A DNA stretch of 64,000 nucleotides from Paraburkholderia ribeironis (GTDB taxonomy: Bacteria; Pseudomonadota; Gammaproteobacteria; Burkholderiales; Burkholderiaceae): positions 977-64,976 of the forward strand of contig NZ_CYGX02000025.1 in the NCBI RefSeq assembly GCF_900019265.1, written 5' to 3'. Under the pieces are notes generated by a model. It ran no database searches. It was given only the letters and a program-made list of their open reading frames with translations, and was not told where the DNA came from. Made by a program: the position numbers and the translations under genes. Shown in pieces: positions 1-8,627 of the stretch. Positions within the stretch are counted from its first letter, which is position 1; each line of letters begins with the position of its first letter.

Positions 1-259
1 CTGAGCGTTTGCCTGAGCGGTTTGGCGCGATCGCACACCCTTTCTTTAGCGAGGGCACGATCGCGATCGCGCTAGTCGATGCGGCAGTTTCCCGATGCCC
101 GCTGTCCGCGCCGGCTTGCTGAACCGCAGCGCTTGCGCGCCCCACGTGGTTCAACGCCTCCGACCCTTTCGCGGGCGCGCTCGTTATACGATGACGATTT
201 CCCGGCGCGCGTTCACGCCCAACCCAGGCACCCAACCCAGGCGCCCATCCCGACACTCC

Positions 260-736
260 ATGAAACTTATCTCCTCGCGCATCGCGCTGGCAGTGGCCAC
301 CGCACTGCTGCTGTCTTCGGCACACAGCGAAGAAGTCGGCAGCGTCAATACCAACTTCCACATCACCGGCTCTGACCGCGTAGTCGTCGAGGCCTACGAC
401 GATCCGGTCGTCCAAGGCGTGACCTGCTATGTGTCGCGCGCCCGCACCGGCGGCGTCAAGGGCACGCTCGGCCTCGCCGAGGATCCGACCGAGGCGTCGA
501 TCGCCTGCCGTCAGGTCGGTGCGATCCATTTCACCGGCCCGGTCAAGCAGCAGGCCGACGTGTTCTCCGTCAGCATGTCGCTCATCTTCAAGTCGCTGCA
601 TGTGGTGCGCGTGGTCGACGCGAAGCGCAACGCGCTGGTGTATCTCACCTACAGCGACCGGGTCGTCAGCGGCAGCGCGAAGAACAGCGTAAGCGCCGTG
701 CCGATGCCGACCGGCACCACGATCCCCGTCAAGTAA
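260..736 (+). CDS. creA: CreA family exported protein
   Basis: The 158-residue product matches the CreA family, small periplasmic proteins of unknown biochemical role found across Proteobacteria. Residues 1-26 form a signal peptide (MKLISSR, a hydrophobic stretch, then a likely cut after SAHS). The mature part carries the family-like DDPVVQGVTCYVSRA and ASIACRQVG segments with two cysteines. The frame stays open upstream to 95, but the ATG at 260 gives the classical signal peptide, so it is preferred. The gene stands alone. The 259 bases before it hold no supported gene. The family call is from recognition; the function is not known. Confidence 0.88.
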   Translation: MKLISSRIALAVATALLLSSAHSEEVGSVNTNFHITGSDRVVVEAYDDPVVQGVTCYVSRARTGGVKGTLGLAEDPTEASIACRQVGAIHFTGPVKQQADVFSVSMSLIFKSLHVVRVVDAKRNALVYLTYSDRVVSGSAKNSVSAVPMPTGTTIPVK

Positions 737-830
737 GCATCGCCCGACAACGAGCGCGCCGCGCAAACACGACGCCCATGCCGCCGCACTCACGACGCGT
801 TACACTGACCGGTCCTGCCGGATTTTCACC

Positions 831-1661
831 ATGACCGCCGTCCAACGTTTCCGCAATTGCGCGCGCTACTGGCGCACGCCGCTTCTGCCCGGCGGGGATC
901 TGCTCACAGCCGAATATCACGATCACGAGTTCACGCCGCATTGGCACGATGCGTACACGATTGCGGTGATCGTCGCGGGCGTGGAGAGCTATCGGTATCG
1001 CGGTTCCGACTATGTCGCCGAGGCCGGCAGCGTGCCGATCATCAATCCGGGCGAGGTGCATACGGGCTCGAAGGCGGTCGAGGCGGGCTGGCGGTATCGC
1101 GTGATGTATGCGCCGGTGGACTTCATCCGCGAACTGGCCAATGAACTCAGCGGCCGGCCGCAGGCGCTGCCGTGGTTTGCGCCAGGCGTGATCCGCGATC
1201 CCGATCTGGCGACGCGGCTTGCGCGCGCCCATCGACTGCTGGAAGCGGGCGACGACGCGCTCGCCGCCGAAGCCGCGATGCTCGACGCATTGTCGACGTT
1301 GCTGGCCCGCTACTCGCAGACGCAATCGGTGCCCACGCGGCTCGCGACCGACGACGTTCGCGTTGCCATCATGCAGGAGCGTCTGACAGGCGATCTGGTC
1401 GAGCCCGTTACGCTTGCCGAGGTTGCACAGGCAGCGGGTTTATCGCCGTTTCACGCGGCGCGTCTCTTCACCCAGACCACCGGCTTGTCGCCGCACGCGT
1501 GGCGCAATCAGGTGCGTTTGCAACGCGCGCTCGCGCCGCTACGCGCCGGCGTTTCGGTGACGGAGGTCGCCGCGGCGAGCGGCTTCACCGACCAGAGCCA
1601 TTTCACGCGTCATTTTCGCCGCATGTTCGGGGTGCCGCCCGGGCGCTGGCAAGGGGCCTGA
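831..1661 (+). CDS. AraC family transcriptional regulator
   Basis: This 276-residue protein has an N-terminal cupin-like sensor domain (about residues 15-90, with the HDHEFTPHWHDAYT metal or ligand-pocket region) and a C-terminal double helix-turn-helix (about 180-274). The second HTH ends in the AraC signature GFTDQSHFTRHFRRMFGVPPGRW. It lies on the same strand just ahead of azlC/azlD, separated by a heptamer repeat. In many proteobacteria an AraC regulator with this architecture sits beside an AzlC-type exporter, so control of azlCD is a reasonable inference. The effector cannot be read from the sequence. Confidence 0.9.
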   Translation: MTAVQRFRNCARYWRTPLLPGGDLLTAEYHDHEFTPHWHDAYTIAVIVAGVESYRYRGSDYVAEAGSVPIINPGEVHTGSKAVEAGWRYRVMYAPVDFIRELANELSGRPQALPWFAPGVIRDPDLATRLARAHRLLEAGDDALAAEAAMLDALSTLLARYSQTQSVPTRLATDDVRVAIMQERLTGDLVEPVTLAEVAQAAGLSPFHAARLFTQTTGLSPHAWRNQVRLQRALAPLRAGVSVTEVAAASGFTDQSHFTRHFRRMFGVPPGRWQGA

Positions 1662-1721
1662 CGGGGCGCGCGGATGTGGCTGGCCGCGCGTTTCGCGTGC
1701 GGCCCTCCGGTTTGCGGTTTG

Positions 1722-1770
1722 CGGCTTCCGGCTTCCGGCTTCCGGCTTCCGGCTTCCGGCTTCTGCCTTC
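1722..1770 (+). repeat. Heptamer tandem repeat CGGCTTC x6
   Basis: Six perfect copies of the 7-bp unit CGGCTTC (1722-1763) are followed by one degenerate copy (TGCCTTC). The array lies between the AraC regulator stop and the azlC ribosome binding site. A 7-bp unit can change copy number by slippage. Here it would alter the spacing of the azlC leader rather than a reading frame. Confidence 0.9.
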
Positions 1771-1845
1771 TGCCTCAGCCTTCTGCTCCCTGCCGCAAGA
1801 ACGTACAAGCCTCACCCACCAGTCCCCGCTATGCTTCCCTAATCC

Positions 1846-1851
1846 AGGAGG
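1846..1851 (+). promoter_or_regulatory. Ribosome binding site that fixes a TTG start for azlC
   Basis: A perfect AGGAGG lies 5 nt before an in-frame TTG at 1857. The next in-frame ATG (1899) has no comparable site. This supports initiation at the TTG. Confidence 0.75.
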
Positions 1852-1856
1852 CAAGA

Positions 1857-2618
1857 TTGACCCATTCCACCCCACCCCAACTCAACCACACGGGCCACAT
1901 GAAGGAATTCACGGCCGGCGCCCGCGACATCATCCCGATGATGGTCGGCGCGGCGCCATTCGGCGTCATTTTCGGCACGCTGGTCGCGTCCGGCCCGTTG
2001 CATCTCTGGCACGGCCAGTTGATGTCGCTGGTCGTGTTCGCCGGCTCCGCGCAATTCATCGCGCTCGGTCTGATCGCCGGCCACGCGAGTTTCGCCGTGA
2101 TTTGGGCGACCACGCTGGTCGTCAACTTGCGTCACGTGCTGTACAGCGCCACGCTCGCGCCACACGTCGCGCATCTGCCGGCACGCTGGCGCTGGGCGCT
2201 CGGCGCGCTGCTCACCGACGAAGTCTTCGCGGTCGCATGGGAGCACTATCGCCACCGCGAACCCGGCACGGTCGGTCCGCACTATTTCTTCGGCGCCGGC
2301 CTCGCGATGTATCTGAACTGGCAGCTCTGGACCGTCGCCGGCCTGCTGTTCGGCGCGGCCTTTCCAGGCCTGCAATCGCTCGGGCTCGACTTTGCGATGG
2401 TCGCCACCTTCATTGCGATCGTCGTGCCGCAACTGGTCGCGCTGCGCTACATCGCGGCAGCCGCCACCGCGGGCACGCTGGCCTTTTTCTGGCAGGCGTG
2501 GCCGTACAAGCTCGGTCTGCTCGGCGCGGTGTTCGCAGGCGTGGCGATCGGCGTGCTGCTGTCGACGGCGCGTCCCAACCTGCGCGGCGCCCGCGAAACC
2601 GCGGAGGCCACGCGATGA
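1857..2618 (+). CDS. azlC: AzlC family branched-chain amino acid exporter, large subunit
   Basis: This 253-residue inner-membrane protein belongs to the AzlC/YgaZ family, the large subunit of two-component exporters for branched-chain amino acids or methionine. The N terminus holds the family motif around ARDIIPMMVGAAPFGVIFG, followed by about six hydrophobic segments rich in Gly and Ala. The start is the TTG at 1857 because a perfect AGGAGG sits 5 nt upstream. The ATG at 1899 (MKEFTAG) is the alternative. The stop overlaps the azlD start by 4 nt (ATGA), which points to translational coupling. Confidence 0.92.
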   Translation: MTHSTPPQLNHTGHMKEFTAGARDIIPMMVGAAPFGVIFGTLVASGPLHLWHGQLMSLVVFAGSAQFIALGLIAGHASFAVIWATTLVVNLRHVLYSATLAPHVAHLPARWRWALGALLTDEVFAVAWEHYRHREPGTVGPHYFFGAGLAMYLNWQLWTVAGLLFGAAFPGLQSLGLDFAMVATFIAIVVPQLVALRYIAAAATAGTLAFFWQAWPYKLGLLGAVFAGVAIGVLLSTARPNLRGARETAEATR

Positions 2619-2938
2619 ACTACGTCGTTCTGATCTTCGGCATGGCGGTGATCACATGGGTGATCCGCGCCGCCGTTTTCGTGCTCGGCGAGCGTCTGGT
2701 GTTCCCGCCGCTCGCGCGCACCGCCCTCGGTTTCGTGCCGGTCACCGTGCTGACGGCGATCATCGTGCCGATGGCGGTTTCGCCGCACGGCGCGAGCGCC
2801 GAGCTGACCTGGCGCAATCCGCAGCTGGTCGGCGCCCTGGCTGCGGTCGTCGTCAGCGCGCTGACGCGGCGGCCGCTTCTGACCATCGCGGTCGGCCTGA
2901 CGGTGTTTTTCGTCTGGCAATGCGTCGTGCTCAAATAG
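2615..2938 (+). CDS. azlD: AzlD family transport protein, small subunit
   Basis: This 107-residue, four-helix membrane protein is the usual partner of AzlC. It begins MNYVVLIFGMAVITWVIRAA and contains the family pattern of charged residues between short hydrophobic helices (TRRPLLTIAVGL). The ATG is embedded in the azlC stop (ATGA). The overlap and matching lengths indicate a complete AzlC-AzlD exporter. The exported amino acid is not evident from the sequence. Confidence 0.92.
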   Translation: MNYVVLIFGMAVITWVIRAAVFVLGERLVFPPLARTALGFVPVTVLTAIIVPMAVSPHGASAELTWRNPQLVGALAAVVVSALTRRPLLTIAVGLTVFFVWQCVVLK

Positions 2939-3213
2939 GCGCGCGCAGCCGTCGTCCGGTCCGCGCGGCGCTCTGCAAGCGCCAGCCGGGCGACACGTCC
3001 CTCTAAAGCGGGCCGTCCTGCGCCCGCACGCCCTTAAGTTTCCGCCGAATCCGCCGATATGAAGTCGAGGTCCGCGCATCGGGATTGGTCCCGCTGGTTA
3101 CGCGGCAACGGCAGCAATCAACCGCGTCGCCATCTGGCATCGCGTCGCCCAGGCTCCGCATGCGGCCGGGATGACGTGACGAGGCCGCGCGGCAGGACCA
3201 AACGGGATAACAC

Positions 3214-3981
3214 ATGGGTCAAATCACCCTCAAACTCAAGGACGAGACCATTGCGTCGCTGCGCAAGGATTTCGACGCTTTTCTGCGGGTCTCGCTAAAG
3301 CTCGATCCGCAGTTCGCGACACCGTCATTTGAGGACTTTTTGCGCGCCAAGCTGCTCGACAACATGGTGCCGCTGACCGAACACGCGGTTCAACGGATGC
3401 TGCAAGGTGGTCAGTACGCATGGGCCAAACGCACGCTGGACAAGGAATTTCCGGACGTCGTCGCGATTCTGATGCGGCAGGCGGGCGAGTTCGGCTTCGG
3501 CTTCGCGGCCCGTTCCGAATGGACGCCGGAAGAACTCGCCAAGCAATGCCGCGACTGGGCAGCGGCGATCGTCAAGGAAGCGGAAGGCGATGCCACGCTG
3601 ATCGATCCGCTCGCCGCGCAGATCAAGAGCGCGGTACAAGACATCCAGGCGCTCGAGGAAGTCATGCAGACGCCCGCATGGCGGCTGGCGGAATCGCTGC
3701 GCCAGCGGGTCTATGAGGCCAAGGTGGCATGTGAATCGAGCGTGGGCAGCGCGGCGCGCGAGAAGCTCGGCGAGCTGCGCGGGCTTTTGCGTCTGGGCAT
3801 TTCGCACGGCTCGTTCCAGAAACAGGAAGCGCAGCAGATCATGGAATTCCTGCGCCTGCTGAAGCCGGAGATATTCGTCGAAGAGCCGTATGACGTGTTT
3901 TCACGCTTGGCGGCATGGCTGCGCAATTTCTTCGTGCCGCCGCGTCCGGTGCCGCAGCAACAGCAACGGCAGTCGCGCTAG
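3214..3981 (+). CDS. Conserved hypothetical soluble protein
   Basis: I do not recognise this 255-residue protein as a named family. It begins MGQITLKLKDETIASLRKDF, has no signal peptide or membrane segment, and is mostly predicted amphipathic helix with many charged residues. It ends in a short Pro/Gln-rich tail (about 242-255). Codon use and third-position GC look like the neighbours, so it is very probably a real native gene. The closest upstream gene is azlD, 275 nt away, and the next gene is convergent, so it is likely transcribed alone. Confidence 0.8.
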   Translation: MGQITLKLKDETIASLRKDFDAFLRVSLKLDPQFATPSFEDFLRAKLLDNMVPLTEHAVQRMLQGGQYAWAKRTLDKEFPDVVAILMRQAGEFGFGFAARSEWTPEELAKQCRDWAAAIVKEAEGDATLIDPLAAQIKSAVQDIQALEEVMQTPAWRLAESLRQRVYEAKVACESSVGSAAREKLGELRGLLRLGISHGSFQKQEAQQIMEFLRLLKPEIFVEEPYDVFSRLAAWLRNFFVPPRPVPQQQQRQSR

Positions 3982-4060
3982 GCGTCTTCTGTCGCCGGCA
4001 ACCGGCCAACCGGCCGGCGTGGCGACCAGCCACAGCGAATCCAGCCACCGCGGCTGCCAC

Positions 4061-4140
4061 GCGCTTGAACCACGCTTGTGCCGCGCTTGTGCCGCTCTCG
4101 TGCCGCGCTTGTGCCACTCTCGTGCCGCGCTTGTGCCGCA
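4061..4140 (+). repeat. Imperfect 11-bp tandem repeat at the 3' ends of two convergent genes
   Basis: About seven imperfect copies of an 11-bp unit, alternating GCGCTTGTGCC and GCTCTCGTGCC, fill most of the gap between the hypothetical gene stop (3981) and the helicase stop (4164). Alternation makes a 22-bp higher-order unit. No coding role is supported. Confidence 0.75.
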
Positions 4141-4163
4141 CCCGAACGCGCGGCGCCGCGCGC

Positions 4164-6293
4164 TCAGTCCCACATCTTCCTGAGCCTTGCTCCGATCTCG
4201 ATCTTCGCCTGCGCAGCCGCGGCGAGCCCCGCGGCCGTGGGCGCGCTCGGCACCGGCAGGCGCGGCCACGCATAGGCGTCGAACAAGGGCATCAGATGCG
4301 CGGGGATGAAGCGCGTGCGCGACGCCCACACGTGTCGATCGCCCATATGCGTCTGGTTGTGCACGTAGAAACGCTGCGGCACGACGATATGCAGGTCTTC
4401 CTTCGCTCGCGTCATCGCCACGTATAACAGGCGCCGTTCCTCGTCGATTTCGTCTTCGCTGCCGGTGCCGAGATCGGACGGAATGCAGCCGTCGACACCG
4501 TTCAGCACGAACACGTTGCGCCACTCCTGCCCCTTCGCCGAATGGATCGTGGACAGGATCAGATAGTCCTCGTCGATCAGCGGCACACCGGACTCGTCGC
4601 TGGTGGCGTCGGGCGGATCGAGCGTCAGCTCGGTCAGAAAGCGCTCGCGCGACGCATACGTGCCCGCGATGCTCTCCATTTGCAGCACGTCCGCGTGACG
4701 GATCGCGGCGTCCTCGTGATTGCGTTCGAGATGCGGCTCATACCAGCGCCGCACCATTTCGAACTCGGCAGGCCACGGCGTCTGCCGTCCATACACGCTC
4801 GACATCAGCCTGACGAACGGCTGCCAGTCTTCCTGCGCGCGCGCAGGCGCGGCGAACGCGGCCAGTGCGCCGGCGGCGGTATCGACCGGATTGCCGGCGC
4901 CAGCGCGCGCAGCGATCTCGTCGAGCACCTTCGCCGCGGTGGCCGGCCCGACGCCCGGCAGCAGTTGCACGACGCGGAAGCCGGCGACCCGGTCGCGCGG
5001 ATTCTCCGCCCAGCGCAGCACCGCCAGCACGTCCTTCACATGCACCGAATCGAGAAATTTCAAGCCGCCGAATTTGACGAACGGAATGTTGCGCCGCGTC
5101 AGTTCGATCTCCAGCGCGGCGCTGTGATGAGCGGCGCGAAACAGCACCGCCTGCGACTGGAGCTTGAGCCCCTGCTCGCGCGCTTCGAGCACCTGCTCGA
5201 CGATGTAGCGCGCCTGATCGGCTTCATCGGCGACGGTGACGAGGCGCGGACGCTGCGCCGACGCCCTGTCGGTCCACAGATTCTTCGTGTAGCGCTCGCT
5301 GGCCAGTTCGATCACCGCGTTCGACGCGGCCAGGATCGGCGCGCTCGAGCGGTAATTGCGCTCCAGCGTGACCTGTTTGGCGGGCGGATCGAACTGCGCG
5401 GGGAAATCGAGGATGTTGCGCACGGTGGCGCCGCGAAACGAGTAGATCGACTGCGCGTCGTCGCCGACCACGGTCAGGCCGCGACCGTCCGGCTTCAGCG
5501 CGAGCAGGATCGACGCCTGCAGACGGTTGGTGTCCTGGTACTCGTCGACCAGCACGTGATCGAAGCGCGCCGACAGATCGGCTGCGATGGCCGGCTCGGC
5601 GGCCATATGCGACCAGTAGAGCAACAGATCGTCGTAGTCGAGCACGCTCTGCTTCTGTTTCGCGTCGACATACGCGGCGAACAGCATGCGCAGATCGGCC
5701 TCCCATTCGCGGCACCACGGGAACGCGTTATCGAGCACGTGGGTTAGCGACGCTCCGGTGTTCACGACGCGCGAGTAAATGGCAAAGCAGGTGCTCTTGG
5801 CCGGAAAGCGCCGCTCTTTCGCGGACAGGCCGAGTTCATGACGAACGAGGTTCATCAGGTCGGCGGAGTCTTCGCGGTCGTTGATCGTGAAGGCCGGCGC
5901 GAGGCCGATCAGATCGGCGTACTCGCGCAGCAGCCGCGCGCCGACGCTGTGGAAGGTGCCCGACCAGCTGAGCCCTTGCGCGAGCGACGCACGCGCCCCA
6001 AGCGCCGCGCCGGCGATGCGCGTGACGCGGCGCGTCATTTCGAGCGCGGCGCGGCGCGAAAAGGTCAGCAGCAGGATGCGGCGCGGGTCGGCGCCCTTGA
6101 CGACCAGATTGGCGACGCGATGTGCGAGCGTGTTGGTCTTGCCCGAACCGGCGCCCGCGATGACCAGCAGTGCGCCGGCGGGCGCGTTCGGCGTGTCGGC
6201 GCCGTATTCGACGGCTTCGCGTTGCGCGTCGTTGAGTTTCGCCAGCCAGGCGGAGGTATCGAACGGCGGCGGAGATTCGGCGACGGAGAGCAC
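4164..6293 (-). CDS. UvrD/PcrA-like ATP-dependent DNA helicase
   Basis: This 709-residue superfamily 1A helicase has Walker A GAGSGKT (residues 47-53), Walker B with VDEYQDTN, the motif III QSIYSFRGA, motif IV LERNYRSS, and motif VI VAMTRAKEDLHI near the C terminus. These are the UvrD/Rep/PcrA signatures of 3'-5' helicases in repair and replication restart. At 709 residues it resembles shortened UvrD homologues rather than the canonical one of about 720-780, so the exact orthologue is uncertain. A LexA-box-like sequence (6345-6360) lies about 50 nt upstream of the start, consistent with SOS control. It is transcribed alone, leftward. Confidence 0.92.
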   Translation of the reverse strand: MLSVAESPPPFDTSAWLAKLNDAQREAVEYGADTPNAPAGALLVIAGAGSGKTNTLAHRVANLVVKGADPRRILLLTFSRRAALEMTRRVTRIAGAALGARASLAQGLSWSGTFHSVGARLLREYADLIGLAPAFTINDREDSADLMNLVRHELGLSAKERRFPAKSTCFAIYSRVVNTGASLTHVLDNAFPWCREWEADLRMLFAAYVDAKQKQSVLDYDDLLLYWSHMAAEPAIAADLSARFDHVLVDEYQDTNRLQASILLALKPDGRGLTVVGDDAQSIYSFRGATVRNILDFPAQFDPPAKQVTLERNYRSSAPILAASNAVIELASERYTKNLWTDRASAQRPRLVTVADEADQARYIVEQVLEAREQGLKLQSQAVLFRAAHHSAALEIELTRRNIPFVKFGGLKFLDSVHVKDVLAVLRWAENPRDRVAGFRVVQLLPGVGPATAAKVLDEIAARAGAGNPVDTAAGALAAFAAPARAQEDWQPFVRLMSSVYGRQTPWPAEFEMVRRWYEPHLERNHEDAAIRHADVLQMESIAGTYASRERFLTELTLDPPDATSDESGVPLIDEDYLILSTIHSAKGQEWRNVFVLNGVDGCIPSDLGTGSEDEIDEERRLLYVAMTRAKEDLHIVVPQRFYVHNQTHMGDRHVWASRTRFIPAHLMPLFDAYAWPRLPVPSAPTAAGLAAAAQAKIEIGARLRKMWD

Positions 6294-6344
6294 GGTGAAA
6301 TCAGGGAGATCGGGCGTTGGATGGATTCAGGTTGGCGACGCATA

Positions 6345-6360
6345 CTGTATATCCATACAA
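6345..6360 (-). promoter_or_regulatory. LexA-box-like operator upstream of the helicase
   Basis: The sequence CTGT-ATATCCAT-ACAA matches the CTGT-N8-ACAG LexA consensus in seven of eight conserved positions, with an AT-rich core. It lies 52 nt before the helicase ATG, the expected place for an SOS operator. Known uvrD genes are SOS-controlled in E. coli. Binding here is inference. Confidence 0.5.
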
Positions 6361-6591
6361 CCATTCCCGACAAGCGACCCTTTTTTGAGCGTGCTTCTGG
6401 TGATGCGCGCGGTGATGCACGCGTGCTGACTGGCGCAATGCGCGGACGGAGCGTCGGCATGGTCTTTTCCGCTTGCCTCGCGCGGTCTTCCCGCTGCAAT
6501 CGCTTGCGCGAACTACGCGCACACTGCGAGCTTCATCCGGGGCAAGCTTCTGCCGTATGATGCGAACCCTTTGCCTGAAGGTGCGAACGCC

Positions 6592-6810
6592 ATGCCTAAC
6601 CTTGATTTCACGCTCAGCGGCGACTACGTCGAACTGCACAATCTCCTGAAGATCATGGGCCTCGCGGACAGCGGCGGCTCGGCAAAAATGATGGTCGCGG
6701 ACGGCGCCGTGACCGTCGATGGCCGGGTGGAAACGCGCAAAACCTGCAAGATCCGCGCGGGCCAGGTCGTGTTGCTGGGCGACACACGGATCGCCGTCCA
6801 CGAGGCCTGA
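6592..6810 (+). CDS. S4-domain RNA-binding protein (YbcJ-like)
   Basis: This 72-residue protein consists of one S4 RNA-binding fold: MPNLDFTLSGDYVELHNLLKI, then the S4 core with GGSAKMMVADGAVTVDGRVETRK and KIRAGQVV. It matches the small stand-alone S4 proteins related to E. coli YbcJ, presumed to bind structured RNA. The ATG at 6592 is preferred over the in-frame TTG at 6571 because GAAGG lies 10 nt before it and the family starts there. The target RNA is unknown. Confidence 0.88.
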   Translation: MPNLDFTLSGDYVELHNLLKIMGLADSGGSAKMMVADGAVTVDGRVETRKTCKIRAGQVVLLGDTRIAVHEA

Positions 6811-7084
6811 CGCCGCGCCGCTCGCGGCTCCCATGCCGGCCTCCGGAAATCCGCAGGACCGCGCGCACCAAAATCGTGCTTCCTCCATCGACATCGCCCG
6901 GTCGAGGCAATAAGCTGTCGGTTTAGACAGACAAACCGTCGGCCGACACGACCGGCTCACGACCGCGCTGCCCGGCTTCGCCACCGCTCGCCGACCCGCC
7001 CGCGCCGACCGTGCCGCTGGCGCACGAGGCGCGCCGCTCGCGAGCGCGGTCACGCTGTCGCCACTTCCGCAACCCAAGCGTTTC

Positions 7085-8497
7085 ATGACCCAATCCGGCC
7101 TGACCCGGGCGGCTACCAGGCCGCCGACCCTGTCCCGCCACGCCGCCGATACCGCACGGCTCGCCGCGCCGCTCGCGATCGCGCAGCTGTCGCAAATGGC
7201 GATGGGCGTCACCGACACGATCCTGCTCGGCTCGCTCGGCCCCGATGCGCTGGCCGCCGGCGGGCTCGGCGCGAACCTGTTTTTCGTCGTGGTCACGCTG
7301 CTGCAAGGGGTGCTGACGTCCGTCAGCGTGAGCGTGGCGCATGCGCGCGGCGCCCAGGACGACAGCCGCGTGCCGCATATCTACTGGACCGGCCTCGTGC
7401 TGGCGGTGCTGCTGTCGCTGCCGGCGTTCGTGCTGCTGTCGTTCGCGTCGCGGATTCTGCTGGCGTTCGGCGAACCCGGGCTGCTCGCGCACAATGTCGG
7501 CCAATACGCGGCGGTGCTGCGCTGGGGTGCGCCCGCCAGCCTGATCGGCGTCGGCCTGATGCGCTCGTTCCTGCCGGCAATCGGCGCGGCGCGGCGGCTC
7601 TTGTGGGTGTCGCTCGTGAGCGTCGGCGTCAACGCGTTTCTGAACTACGGACTGATTCACGGCGCGTATGGGCTGCCGCGGCTCGGCTTTCTCGGTTCAG
7701 CGGCTGCGACCTCGATCACCGTCTGGCTGACCGCGCTCGTGCTGATGGCGCTGCTGCATCTGCGCCCGCGCTATCGCCATTTCGTCGTCGCGACGCGGCC
7801 GAAATTGCCGTTGATGAGCGAACTGTTCGGCATCGGCTGGCCGGTCGCGATCACCTACGGCGTCGAGTCGACGCTCTTCCTCGCCACCGGGCTGATGGTC
7901 GGACTGCTCGGCGAATCGCAACTAGCCGCGCACCAGATCGCGCTGAACGTCGCGTCGGTGGCCTTCATGGTGCCGCTCGCGATCGGCCAGGCGGCCAACG
8001 TCAGGGTCGGCTTCTGGGCCGGCGCCGGGCAGCCGCTGGCCGCGCGGCACGCGGGCTTCGTCGCGCTGGCGCTGGGCGTCGGCTTCATGAGCATGTCGGG
8101 CATCGTGCTGATCGCCGCGCCGCACTGGATCGTTGGCCTCTATCTGCATCTCGACGACCCCGCCAACGCGGCGACGGTCGCGCTGGCAAGCTCGCTGCTC
8201 GGCGTGGCGGCGATCTTCCAGATCGTCGACGGCATGCAGACAGTCGGTTCCGGCTGCCTGCGCGGCCTGAAGGACACCCGCATACCGATGTTCGCCGCGG
8301 CCTTCGGTTACTGGGTGATCGGTTTTCCGACCGGCTATACGCTGGCGTTTCACTTCGGGCTTGGCGCACGCGGTTTGTGGTGGGGACTCGCGGCTGGCCT
8401 CGCGAGCGTGGCGATGCTGATGACGCTGCGCTTTCATAAGCTGAGCTCGCGACGCGTACCGGCTGCGCCTGTCGCACCGCCCGCGCGGTCGGTATGA
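7085..8497 (+). CDS. MATE family multidrug efflux transporter
   Basis: The 470-residue protein has about twelve hydrophobic segments in two matching halves. It carries MATE family features such as LAAPLAIAQLSQMAMGVTDTILLG near the N terminus and VDGMQTVGSGCLRGLKDTRIP in the second half. It most resembles NorM-type Na+ or H+ antiporters that expel cationic drugs. It starts with ATG at 7085. The 274 nt before it hold nothing I can name. It appears to be a single-gene unit. Confidence 0.93.
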   Translation: MTQSGLTRAATRPPTLSRHAADTARLAAPLAIAQLSQMAMGVTDTILLGSLGPDALAAGGLGANLFFVVVTLLQGVLTSVSVSVAHARGAQDDSRVPHIYWTGLVLAVLLSLPAFVLLSFASRILLAFGEPGLLAHNVGQYAAVLRWGAPASLIGVGLMRSFLPAIGAARRLLWVSLVSVGVNAFLNYGLIHGAYGLPRLGFLGSAAATSITVWLTALVLMALLHLRPRYRHFVVATRPKLPLMSELFGIGWPVAITYGVESTLFLATGLMVGLLGESQLAAHQIALNVASVAFMVPLAIGQAANVRVGFWAGAGQPLAARHAGFVALALGVGFMSMSGIVLIAAPHWIVGLYLHLDDPANAATVALASSLLGVAAIFQIVDGMQTVGSGCLRGLKDTRIPMFAAAFGYWVIGFPTGYTLAFHFGLGARGLWWGLAAGLASVAMLMTLRFHKLSSRRVPAAPVAPPARSV

Positions 8498-8627
8498 ACG
8501 GTGTGAGCAACGCTGCGGCGAATTCGTCGAATGCGCGCGGGCGGACTCGCTCGCGCGACATGCCGCCAGGCACCTGTACCATCCGTCTGCCGCGCACTCG
8601 CGATCGAAGCGGGCACCACCCGCCTCC

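Noticed and set aside
1172..2938. A 588-codon frame spanning the regulator, the heptamer repeat and azlC.
   Set aside because: Only its last 107 codons are real (azlD, from 2615). The rest is the shifted frame of the AraC gene and azlC.
4542..5747. A 401-codon plus-strand frame inside the helicase gene.
   Set aside because: It is antisense to conserved helicase motifs and has no domain of its own.
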